A stretch of DNA of 5,416 nucleotides from Tannerellaceae bacterium (GTDB lineage: Bacteria > Bacteroidota > Bacteroidia > Bacteroidales > Tannerellaceae): contig JAJBTP010000012.1 of the NCBI GenBank assembly GCA_020860805.1, positions 1-5,416 on the forward strand, read 5' to 3'. Both the position numbers and the translations under genes were made by a program. The notes below the pieces were generated by a model, which was given only the letters and a program-made list of their open reading frames with translations, ran no database searches and was not told the origin of the DNA. Within the stretch, counting starts at the first letter, position 1; the number at the start of each line of letters is the position of its first letter. This document shows positions 1 through 5,416 of this stretch, in pieces.

Positions 1-1263
1 TAACTTTGTAGCATATTCTGCAATTGACTGTCTTTCTTCGGCCTCTAACAAACTATTCTGTGCCTCACGAAGTTCAATACCGGAAAGGTCTCCTAATTTA
101 TACCGGTCAATAGCGATATTATAATTTTCCTGTGCTGCAATCAGATTTTCCTTTTCCAATCCCCAAAGGTCCAGATTATTTTGATAAGCCATCCAGAGAT
201 TACTCATATCAGCTCGTAAAGCAAGTTCAAGTTCCTGAATCCGTAATCCCTTATTTTCAATTTCTATACGTGCGTTCCGCTGTTCCCGTTGTTTGTTAAA
301 TCCATCAAATAAATTGATGCCTATAGTTACACCATAACTTAATCCCAACCTTCTCTGTAGTTCATAGGTCCCGGTTTCATACCAGTTAGTAGTGTACCCA
401 TAGCCTGCATTCAAACGAACATAAGGATAATTCCGGCTTCTCACTTTTCTATAATCCAATTCAGACAGCATCTTGTTCTTCTGTGCTATTAGTAAACTTG
501 AATTAGTGGCCAGTGTACTTTTCCAGATATCTACCTCATCCAAAAAAACATTTGGTTGAATAACTGTATCCTTTAAAATAATGGATTGTTCTACATTATC
601 CAGTGCCATTAGTTCATTTAAACGGATACGGGAGGTATGGACAACCTCCAGTTGATTTAATACTGCAGAACTATCCGAATTAAAATCGACCTTAGCCTGT
701 TGAAAGTCCAGGCGTGACATAGAACCAATATAATACCTCTCCTCAACAATACGAAGACGTTCCTTTGAAAGTACTAATGTAGAACGAAGATTCCGAAGCC
801 GTGTGGTCTGGCGAATCAGATTATAATATTCACCTGCCAGATTGGCTACAAAATCTTCAATTGTCATACGGGTATTTAATTCACCCATACGTTGTAATTC
901 TTTCAAACGTTCATATTCAGCCTGAATATTAAATCCATCAAATACGGTCCAGGAAAGATTCAGACCTATATCTGTACTCTCATTCGTAATTCCTTTGGCG
1001 GTGGCCTTTTCACCGTTTTGCAACCGGTCGTAATTATTATTCACATTTCCACTAAATCCACCTGAAGCATCCAAAGAAGGAAAATAACCAGCGTTTCCCA
1101 GTGTAGCATTATTATCAGAAATAATCTGTTCATTGCGTACAATACGAATTGAATAGTTTCTTTCCAGTCCAATTGCTATACATTGTTGCAAATTCAGAAC
1201 TTCCTGTGCCTGAGCACCAACAACTATTCCAACAATAAAAATAAGGATTATTATTCTCTTCAT
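1..1263 (-). CDS. TolC-family outer-membrane efflux channel (3' end beyond window)
   Basis: This is the outer-membrane factor of the tripartite pump, forming the trimeric exit duct through the outer membrane and periplasm. The frame is open for 421 codons from ATG at 1263-1261 to the window edge, with no stop; the family usually has about 440-480 residues, so probably only a short C-terminal piece is missing. Residues 1-20 (MKRIIILIFIVGIVVGAQAQ) look like a Sec signal peptide cut after AQA; there is no lipobox cysteine. The protein shows the two-fold TolC repeat: TVFDGFN at about 107-112 and NLFDGFN at about 317-323 sit at equivalent points, each after a strand-like segment (FPSLDASGGFSG at 61-72; YPYVRLNAGYGY at 279-290) and before long coiled-coil helices. 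The stretch RYKLGDLSGIELREAQNSLL (387-406) is the typical second-repeat helix. Its ATG overlaps the permease stop in an ATGA, so translation is probably coupled. No frame break is seen. The substrate cannot be told from sequence. Confidence 0.95.
   Translation of the reverse strand, partial: MKRIIILIFIVGIVVGAQAQEVLNLQQCIAIGLERNYSIRIVRNEQIISDNNATLGNAGYFPSLDASGGFSGNVNNNYDRLQNGEKATAKGITNESTDIGLNLSWTVFDGFNIQAEYERLKELQRMGELNTRMTIEDFVANLAGEYYNLIRQTTRLRNLRSTLVLSKERLRIVEERYYIGSMSRLDFQQAKVDFNSDSSAVLNQLEVVHTSRIRLNELMALDNVEQSIILKDTVIQPNVFLDEVDIWKSTLATNSSLLIAQKNKMLSELDYRKVRSRNYPYVRLNAGYGYTTNWYETGTYELQRRLGLSYGVTIGINLFDGFNKQREQRNARIEIENKGLRIQELELALRADMSNLWMAYQNNLDLWGLEKENLIAAQENYNIAIDRYKLGDLSGIELREAQNSLLEAEERQSIAEYATKL
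1260..1263 (-). other. ATGA stop/start overlap between permease and TolC genes
   Basis: ATG of the TolC gene (1263-1261) and TGA of the permease (1262-1260) share two bases. This arrangement commonly couples translation of the two cistrons and shows that they are co-transcribed. If the permease frameshift is real, ribosomes would stop at 2768 and not reach this overlap, so TolC translation would depend on the AAGGA site at 1277-1273. Confidence 0.9.
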
Positions 1264-2747
1264 ATTTCTTCTTCCTTAATATTCCTGTTTGTAGAAATAT
1301 AGCTATAAACCGCAGGTACAATAAACAAAGTCAGAAAGGTAGAAATCAACATACCCCCTACTACTGCAACCCCCATAGCAATACGTCCCTGAGCTCCTTC
1401 ACCTGTTGCATATACCAAAGGTAATAACCCTAAAATAGTTGAGACACTGGTCATCAAAATAGGACGAAAACGTTGAGTAGCCGCATTTCGTATAGCTTCC
1501 GGCAAGGATAATCCTGCATCCTGACGTTGATTAGCAAATTCTACAATCAATATACCATTCTTAGTTACCAACCCTATCAGCATAATAATACCAATCTGGC
1601 TAAAGATATTCATGGTTACACCCGAATAAGACATAAACATCAATGCTCCTGCAATAGCTAAAGGAACTGTAAACATCACAACCAATGGATCTTTAAAACT
1701 TTCAAACTGGGCGGCTAATACCAGACAAATCATTAAAAGGGCCAGAATCATGGCAAACATCAAACTGGATGAACTTTCCCGAAATTCTTTTGACTCACCG
1801 ACCAAAGCTGTCCTGAAACTTTCATCCAGAACTTCTTTTGCAATCCGGCCCATTTCGTCCAATCCATCTCCAATAGTATACCCCTTATTCAACCCACTGG
1901 TAACGGTTGCTGAAACAAACCGGTTATACCGATATAATTGAGGTGGGGCCACATTCTCTTCTAAAGAGACCAGATTATCTAACTGAATCATGGCACCATT
2001 ATCACTACGTACATAAATAGATTTCAAATCCATTGGGGTATTCCGTTGCTGACGGTTAATCTCCCCCAATATTTGATATTGTTTTCCATTCATATAGAAA
2101 TATCCCATACGCTGTCCACTCAAAGCATATTGTAGAGTTTGAGCTATATTTAATGTACTTACTCCTAATAAAGATGCCTTATCACGGTTAATTTCAATAC
2201 GTGTTTCAGGTTTGGTAAATTTCAGGTTTACATCTGCCATCTGAAAAACCGGACTTTCGTTTACCTGTTCCATAAACTGAGGCAAATATTCTTCCAATTT
2301 CTCCAAATCAGGAGCCTGTAATACATATTGAACTGGCATTCCACCACGACTTCCTCCAAAAGTAGACTGTTGTTGTACAAAAGCACGAGCTGTAGTTTCT
2401 TTTCGCACAGCACCTGATAATTCTTCTGCAATTTCCATCTGAGAACGCTCTCTATCACTAATGTCCGGAAGGAATACATTCATAAAACCTCCACCATTCC
2501 AGGAACGGGATAAAAGGGATTCTTTTTCCCAAACCAAAGAATCGGCCGCATATTCTATCCGATCAGCATAATCCCTGATAAATTCAAACGTAGTTCCTTC
2601 AGGTCCACGCAAATTTATCCTGATATAGGATCTATCTTCTAATGGAGACAGTTCTGAACGAATATTATTCCATAGATAAAAAATAGAACTGAATAAAATA
2701 GCTACAACAGGAAATGCAATCCACTTATGTTTTAAAAATGCATTCAA
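1260..2747 (-). CDS. RND permease, C-terminal half (helices 7-12)
   Basis: This is the downstream half of the same pump, in the -1 frame relative to the N-terminal half. The frame is open from 2834 (after TAA at 2837-2835). TTG at 2747 is only the first conventional start codon in it and probably an internal leucine: the 22 codons before it (KNWLYEKTEPFF through SKS) already read as good permease linker. No ATG or GTG and no Shine-Dalgarno site lies between 2834 and 2747, so independent translation looks unlikely. Counting from that TTG, helix 7 is about 8-25, the second porter loop 26-326, and helices 8-12 about 328-345, 353-372, 380-402, 428-447 and 456-483. K396, R426 and T433 are the relay residues of helices 10 and 11. 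The stop TGA at 1262-1260 overlaps the TolC start. Confidence 0.88.
   Translation of the reverse strand: MNAFLKHKWIAFPVVAILFSSIFYLWNNIRSELSPLEDRSYIRINLRGPEGTTFEFIRDYADRIEYAADSLVWEKESLLSRSWNGGGFMNVFLPDISDRERSQMEIAEELSGAVRKETTARAFVQQQSTFGGSRGGMPVQYVLQAPDLEKLEEYLPQFMEQVNESPVFQMADVNLKFTKPETRIEINRDKASLLGVSTLNIAQTLQYALSGQRMGYFYMNGKQYQILGEINRQQRNTPMDLKSIYVRSDNGAMIQLDNLVSLEENVAPPQLYRYNRFVSATVTSGLNKGYTIGDGLDEMGRIAKEVLDESFRTALVGESKEFRESSSSLMFAMILALLMICLVLAAQFESFKDPLVVMFTVPLAIAGALMFMSYSGVTMNIFSQIGIIMLIGLVTKNGILIVEFANQRQDAGLSLPEAIRNAATQRFRPILMTSVSTILGLLPLVYATGEGAQGRIAMGVAVVGGMLISTFLTLFIVPAVYSYISTNRNIKEEEI
1273..1277 (-). promoter_or_regulatory. Shine-Dalgarno-like site for the TolC gene
   Basis: Read on the minus strand, AAGGA lies 9 bases before the ATG at 1263-1261, inside the last codons of the permease gene. 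With the ATGA stop/start overlap it supports this start, which also begins a good signal peptide. It is the clearest ribosome-binding site in the window; the permease gene has none comparable. Confidence 0.6.
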
Positions 2748-2767
2748 TGATTTACTATAGATCCGAC

Positions 2768-4297
2768 TTAAAGCATCAAAAAATGGTTCAGTTTTTTCAT
2801 AGAGCCAGTTCTTTTTTCTCTTCTTTTCAATATTTTAGTAGCTAACATAGGTGTAAATGTCAAAGCTACAAAAGAAGAGATAGTTACAGAGCCAGCAATA
2901 ACAATACTAAATTCTTTAAAAAGCCGTCCAGTCATTCCATCCATAAATACGATGGGAAGAAACACTGCAACTAATGTAACTGTTGTGGAAATTACCGCAA
3001 AAAAGATTTCATTGGACCCTTCAATCCTCGCTTCTTTAGGAGACATTCCCTGTTCTATCTTAACATATATATTCTCCGCAACTACAATCGCATCATCTAC
3101 TACAAGACCAACCGAAAGCACAACAGCCAACATGGTTAACACATTAATAGAAAATCCGGAAATATACATGATAAAAAATGCACCAACCAAAGAAACCGGA
3201 ATCACTGTTACTGGAACCAAAGTTACACGCCAGTCACGAAGAAACAGGAAAATTACGATTACAACCAAGATAAAGGCAACATAAATGGTGCCTTCTACCT
3301 CATTTATAGAAGCACGTATAAATTTAGTATTATCGTATACCATTTCTATACTTACATCTTCCGGTAAATCCTTTTTTAATTGTTCTATACGATTATAAGC
3401 TTCATCTGCAATTTCTATATGGTTAGAGCCTGGTTGTGGAATAATAACCGTCATAACAATAGGCTCTCCGTCCTTCTTTAATAAACTACGAATATCTTCC
3501 GGGGAAATTTCAGCAAAACCAATATCCCGGAATCGAATAATACTGCCCTGGGATTCTCTGATAACAAGATCATTAAATTCCTGGGCGGTAGACATTAATC
3601 CCATAGTACGAATAGATAGTTCAACCATATTTCCTTCAATACTTCCGGAAGGTAATTCTACGTTCTCACGATCTACTGCATTTTTAACATCCATTGTGGT
3701 CACTCCATAGGCTGCCATTTTAGTAGGATCAAGCCATAAACGCATTGAATAACGTTTTTGTCCCCAAATTTCAACCGCACTTACATCCGGAATAGTTTGC
3801 AATCGTTCTTTCACTGTTAACTCCGCAATTTCACTTAAATCCATTAAAGAGCGTTGATTACTCTGGATACCGATCTGTATAATTGGGTTAGCATCCGCAT
3901 CTGCTTTCGAAACCGTAGGTGGGTCACAGTCACGTGGAAGATAACGCTGTGCACGTGATACTTTATCACGTACATCATTTGCTGCTGTTTCCATGTCTAC
4001 TGAAAGTTCAAACTCAATAGTTATACGGCTACTTCCCTGGCTACTTACACTACTTAATGAACGAATACCTGGAATACCATTAATATTTTGTTCCAATGGT
4101 TCAGTTATCTGGTTCATTATTACTTCGGCATTTGCACCAGGATAGGATACATTTACAGAGATAATAGGCTGGTCAACACTGGGGAATTCCCGTACTCCCA
4201 GGAACCGGTATCCAATCATCCCAAAAAGGACAATGACAAGCATCATCACTGTTGAGAGAACAGGACGCTTAATACTAATTTCTGAAATATTAGCCAT
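2768..4297 (-). CDS. RND permease, N-terminal half (helices 1-6)
   Basis: This open frame of 509 codons starts at ATG 4297-4295. Residues 1-495 are genuine permease; the last 14 (RTGSMKKLNHFLML) are out-of-frame residues after the break, ended by TAA at 2770-2768. Residues 12-31 form helix 1. The porter subdomains follow (about 32-333), including YPGANAEVIMNQITEPLEQ (52-70) and ADADANPIIQIGIQS (132-146), then helices 2-6 (about 334-353, 358-380, 384-405, 432-455 and 462-487). The D401/D402 pair of the proton relay is in helix 4. The frame ends just beyond helix 6, at the boundary between the two structural repeats of RND pumps. C124, in LPRDCDPPTVSK of the porter domain, is the only periplasmic cysteine visible in this half. 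Alone, this half lacks helices 7-12 and would not be expected to pump. Confidence 0.9.
   Translation of the reverse strand: MANISEISIKRPVLSTVMMLVIVLFGMIGYRFLGVREFPSVDQPIISVNVSYPGANAEVIMNQITEPLEQNINGIPGIRSLSSVSSQGSSRITIEFELSVDMETAANDVRDKVSRAQRYLPRDCDPPTVSKADADANPIIQIGIQSNQRSLMDLSEIAELTVKERLQTIPDVSAVEIWGQKRYSMRLWLDPTKMAAYGVTTMDVKNAVDRENVELPSGSIEGNMVELSIRTMGLMSTAQEFNDLVIRESQGSIIRFRDIGFAEISPEDIRSLLKKDGEPIVMTVIIPQPGSNHIEIADEAYNRIEQLKKDLPEDVSIEMVYDNTKFIRASINEVEGTIYVAFILVVIVIFLFLRDWRVTLVPVTVIPVSLVGAFFIMYISGFSINVLTMLAVVLSVGLVVDDAIVVAENIYVKIEQGMSPKEARIEGSNEIFFAVISTTVTLVAVFLPIVFMDGMTGRLFKEFSIVIAGSVTISSFVALTFTPMLATKILKRREKRTGSMKKLNHFLML
2811..2817 (-). other. Frameshift site in the permease (A6 run followed by G)
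   Basis: On the minus strand the six A at 2817-2812 are followed by G. The upstream frame reads GAA AAA AGA ACT and loses homology; the -1 frame reads AAA AAG AAC TGG and continues the permease. Both frames are open together only between 2834 and 2771, so the change must lie there, and this run is the likeliest point. One more A gives E-K-K-N-W. Although AAAAAAG resembles the classic slippery heptamer, it is not in the phase (A AAA AAG) needed for tandem -1 slippage from the upstream frame. Confidence 0.8.
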
Positions 4298-4305
4298 ACC
4301 GGTAA

Positions 4306-4986
4306 TTAATAGAGGTTATCAATGGTTACTTTCATTCCTTTTCTTAACTGCATCACACCGGATGTTATCAAGGTATCACCCAGATTAATACCATCCAGCA
4401 CCTGTACCCGACTCTCTGTTCTCAATCCTAATATAACCTCAGCCGGTTCTGCCACACCATTTCGATAAAGATACACCATATTCTTACCCATTTCCGGAAT
4501 AACAGCTTCACTGGGAATGGCTAAAGCGTTTACAATCTCTTGCTTAGTTATTTCAACAGAAGTAGAACGCCCCGGTAAAATAATACCCCTGGTGTTGGGG
4601 AATAAAGCACGCACCCTAAGTGAGCGTGTTTCCATATCAATTTTACTTTCTACCGCATAGACATTTGCCTGAAATTCTCTCAGCATACCATCAGAACCTT
4701 CTACTTTAAAAATAATAGGTGTTCCTTCTCTTACATCCCGTGAATGTCTCTCATTAATAGGAAACCCTATTTTTATCGGAGAAATTTTAGTGAGGTTAGC
4801 AATTTGTGTGGATTGAGTAACATATGCTCCTTCACTGACAGATCGCAGCCCAATAATGCCATCAAAAGGTGCCCGTAATTCAGTCTGGGCAATATTAGCT
4901 TTCACTAATTCTATATCAGCCATCAATGTTTCGTACTCGGTGGCAACCTGCTCAAAAGCTTCCTGACTTACTGTATCTTTTTCCAA
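4306..4986 (-). CDS. MFP fragment 3: hairpin, second lipoyl half, beta-barrel, membrane-proximal domain
   Basis: This frame is open from 5064 (TAA at 5067-5065) to TAA 4308-4306. Read from TTG 4986 it has 226 residues, but that TTG is most likely internal, because the codons just before it (LEAQIPLAKDRVYRQRTL) continue the first hairpin helix smoothly. EKDTVSQEAFEQVATEYETL is the hairpin turn and start of the second helix, TELRAPFDGIIGLRSVSEGA the second lipoyl half, and ITKQEIVNALAIPSEAVIPE leads into the membrane-proximal domain. The C-terminus (VMQLRKGMKVTIDNLY) is complete and typical. This piece has no export signal of its own. Confidence 0.85.
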   Translation of the reverse strand: MEKDTVSQEAFEQVATEYETLMADIELVKANIAQTELRAPFDGIIGLRSVSEGAYVTQSTQIANLTKISPIKIGFPINERHSRDVREGTPIIFKVEGSDGMLREFQANVYAVESKIDMETRSLRVRALFPNTRGIILPGRSTSVEITKQEIVNALAIPSEAVIPEMGKNMVYLYRNGVAEPAEVILGLRTESRVQVLDGINLGDTLITSGVMQLRKGMKVTIDNLY

Positions 4987-5036
4987 AAGAGTTCGCTGCC
5001 GGTATACACGGTCTTTAGCTAAAGGAATCTGAGCTT

Positions 5037-5303
5037 CTAATTTTTTAACTGAGCCTGTAAAGGTTTATCATTTATTTTCGCTAATAAATCTCCTTCTTTT
5101 ACAGAAGTACCTTCCTGAAAATAAATAGCAACAATTTTACCGGAAGATTCAAAAGTTAAATCCACCTCTTCATCTGGAATTAAACTACCAATACTTATAA
5201 TATTATCACTTAAAGACTGAAACTTAAGAACCTCAGCGTTGATATTTAATATTTGCCTGCTCTGTTTAGGAGCCGGTGGAAGTGTTGTGGTACTTTTTTG
5301 CAT
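5037..5303 (-). CDS. MFP fragment 2: first lipoyl half and start of hairpin
   Basis: This middle frame has 88 codons if read from ATG 5303; it is open from 5315 (TGA at 5318-5316) and stops at TAG 5039-5037. That ATG is probably not a real start: it has no Shine-Dalgarno site and would leave the adaptor without its membrane anchor. The proline-rich LPPAPKQ is a likely periplasmic linker. VDLTFESSGKIVAIYFQEG followed by SVKEGDLLAKIND is the first half of the biotinyl-lipoyl-like domain, and PLQAQLK begins the first hairpin helix. The frame ends at the six-A run 5046-5041, immediately before the TAG. Confidence 0.8.
   Translation of the reverse strand: MQKSTTTLPPAPKQSRQILNINAEVLKFQSLSDNIISIGSLIPDEEVDLTFESSGKIVAIYFQEGTSVKEGDLLAKINDKPLQAQLKN
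5040..5046 (-). other. Frameshift site 2 in the MFP gene (A6 run, -1, directly before TAG)
   Basis: The upstream frame reads TTA AAA AAT TAG. The adaptor continues in the -1 frame as TTA GAA GCT CAG, and one extra A would give QLKKLEAQIPL. Both frames are open together only between 5064 and 5040, which places the change closely. The heptamer A AAA AAT (5046-5040) is in the phase expected of a -1 slippery site and is followed at once by the stop codon, but no clear downstream stem-loop was found by eye. Confidence 0.75.
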
Positions 5304-5415
5304 CTTCAGTAGCAGTCAGATAATTTTTTACACGGGGATAAAGAACCATACCAAGAATTAGTAACAAAATCAATATAGTCACTCCCCATTTGGTCTTTTT
5401 ATTCATGTTTGCCAT
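5266..5415 (-). CDS. MFP fragment 1: N-terminal membrane anchor
   Basis: This first frame has 49 codons from ATG 5415 or 46 from ATG 5406, ending at TAA 5268-5266. It encodes MNKKTKWG, then a hydrophobic stretch of about 16 residues (VTILILLLILGMVLY) and a basic end YPRVKNYL. This is a signal-anchor for the inner membrane, with the rest of the protein expected in the periplasm. After EDAK the sequence leaves the family frame, and the last ten or so residues (YHNTSTGS) are probably not native. The piece is too short to do anything alone; its position and frame make it the start of the adaptor gene. No ribosome-binding site can be judged because the upstream sequence is outside the window. Confidence 0.7.
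   Translation of the reverse strand: MANMNKKTKWGVTILILLLILGMVLYPRVKNYLTATEDAKKYHNTSTGS
5294..5299 (-). other. Frameshift site 1 in the MFP gene (A6 run, apparent +1)
   Basis: The upstream frame reads GCA AAA AAG TAC and reaches a stop at 5268-5266; the downstream frame reads CAA AAA AGT ACC and continues the adaptor. The change can lie anywhere from 5315 to 5271. The six-A run is the likeliest place, and removing one A gives EDAKSTTTLPPAPKQ. The linker is poorly conserved, so the exact base cannot be fixed. Confidence 0.65.
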
Positions 5416-5416
5416 T

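Larger units (their letters stand above)
1260..4297 (-). pseudogene. HAE1-type RND efflux permease, interrupted by one -1 frameshift
   Basis: This is the inner-membrane, proton-driven pump of the operon (AcrB/MexB-like, ACR_tran family). The span of 3038 bases is one base short of 1013 codons. Restoring one A in the run 2817-2812 joins the halves through EKKNWLYEKTEPFF and gives 1012 residues, normal for the family. The reconstructed protein has 12 expected transmembrane helices and two large periplasmic porter/docking loops (about 32-333 and 543-843). The proton-relay residues of AcrB all have counterparts: D401 and D402 in GLVVDDAIVVAEN (helix 4), K913 in GLVTKNGILIVEF (helix 10), and R943 and T950 in RFRPILMT (helix 11). 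The start ATG lies 8 bases after the MFP stop with no clear Shine-Dalgarno site. Conservation on both sides of the break argues for a recent mutation or a sequence error rather than old decay. HAE1 is favoured over heavy-metal pumps by the helix-4 motif and overall sequence; the substrate is unknown. Confidence 0.9.
4306..5415 (-). pseudogene. RND membrane-fusion protein (HlyD/AcrA family), interrupted by two compensating frameshifts
   Basis: This is the periplasmic adaptor that links the RND permease to the TolC channel. With one A removed at 5299-5294 and one A added at 5046-5041 it reads as 366 residues from ATG 5406 (369 from in-frame ATG 5415), a normal length. Residues 8-23 form a single N-terminal membrane anchor with no lipobox cysteine. 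Then come the first lipoyl half (about 75-112, FESSGKIVAIYFQEGTSVKE), a short alpha-hairpin (113-175), the second lipoyl half (LRAPFDGIIGLRSVSEGAYV, 177-196), a beta-barrel (about 205-290) and the membrane-proximal domain (about 295-366). The shifts cancel, so both ends share a phase, but the middle is in another frame and a stop (5268-5266) interrupts the first. The start is uncertain because the window ends one base before 5415; 5406 gives the better anchor. The gene is followed after 8 bases by the permease. Confidence 0.88.

Noticed and set aside
1130..1321. Open frame of 63 codons on the minus strand across the permease/TolC junction
   Set aside because: It is in a different frame from both genes, and its composition (many Cys, Trp and Asn) is that of an out-of-frame reading; the TolC signal peptide frame explains this DNA.
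1750..1941. Open frame of 63 codons on the plus strand
   Set aside because: It is antisense to the conserved second porter loop and helix 8 of the permease, with no domain or ribosome-binding site that I can support.
2261..2479. Open frame of 72 codons on the minus strand inside the permease
   Set aside because: It overlaps the conserved porter domain in another frame, and no domain is recognisable.
2811..2817. Programmed -1 frameshifting at AAAAAAG in the permease
   Set aside because: The upstream frame divides the run as GAA AAA AGA, so the heptamer is one base out of the phase needed for tandem slippage as in dnaX. Only weak single-tRNA slippage on AAA would be possible.
2952..3284. Open frame of 110 codons on the plus strand
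   Set aside because: It lies wholly antisense to conserved permease helices 2-5, is low-complexity (Thr/Ile/Lys rich) and shows no recognisable domain. It is a shadow of the real gene.
1..5416. A novel system, mobile element, CRISPR array, RNA gene or terminator
   Set aside because: Both strands are accounted for by three densely packed efflux genes. I saw no terminal inverted repeats, spaced direct repeats, tRNA-like folds or transposase motifs, and no intergenic space large enough for a regulatory RNA.

Overview
The window holds one tripartite drug/solute efflux operon, read entirely on the minus strand (right to left). The order is periplasmic membrane-fusion protein (MFP, 5415-4306), inner-membrane RND permease of the hydrophobe/amphiphile efflux type (HAE1, AcrB-like; 4297-1260), and outer-membrane TolC-like channel (1263-1, running off the left edge). 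Spacing is operonic: 8 bases between MFP and permease, and a 4-base ATGA overlap between permease and channel. No non-coding stretch exceeds a few bases, and no promoter, regulator, terminator, RNA gene, mobile element or CRISPR array is visible. The first and last ends of the operon lie at or beyond the window edges.

The organism is most likely a member of the Bacteroidota, probably Bacteroidales. The evidence is the AT-rich coding sequence, the weak or absent Shine-Dalgarno site before the permease, the MFP-RND-OMF gene order, and protein signatures such as MANISEISIKRPVLSTV at the permease start and the form of the MFP and TolC proteins. This assignment comes from recalled family resemblance, not a search.

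The main peculiarity is that the first two genes are not intact as written. The permease changes frame once (-1) at a six-A run at 2817-2812, in the cytoplasmic linker between transmembrane helices 6 and 7. The MFP changes frame twice: an apparent extra base near the six-A run 5299-5294, and a missing base at the six-A run 5046-5041. The two MFP shifts cancel, so its ends are in the same phase. Correcting one base at each run gives a continuous 366-369-residue MFP and a continuous 1012-residue permease, both of normal length, with the key proton-relay residues present. The TolC gene is open through all 421 visible codons.

In the working system the permease would take up substrate from the periplasm or inner membrane using the proton gradient. 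The MFP would bridge it to the TolC channel, and export would be direct to the outside. Three single-base changes, each at or near an A6 run and all in otherwise well-conserved genes, are best explained by homopolymer sequence errors or recent mutation. A recoding explanation is recorded below but is weaker. I see no convincing novel system here; this is a conventional RND pump with an unusual pattern of breaks.
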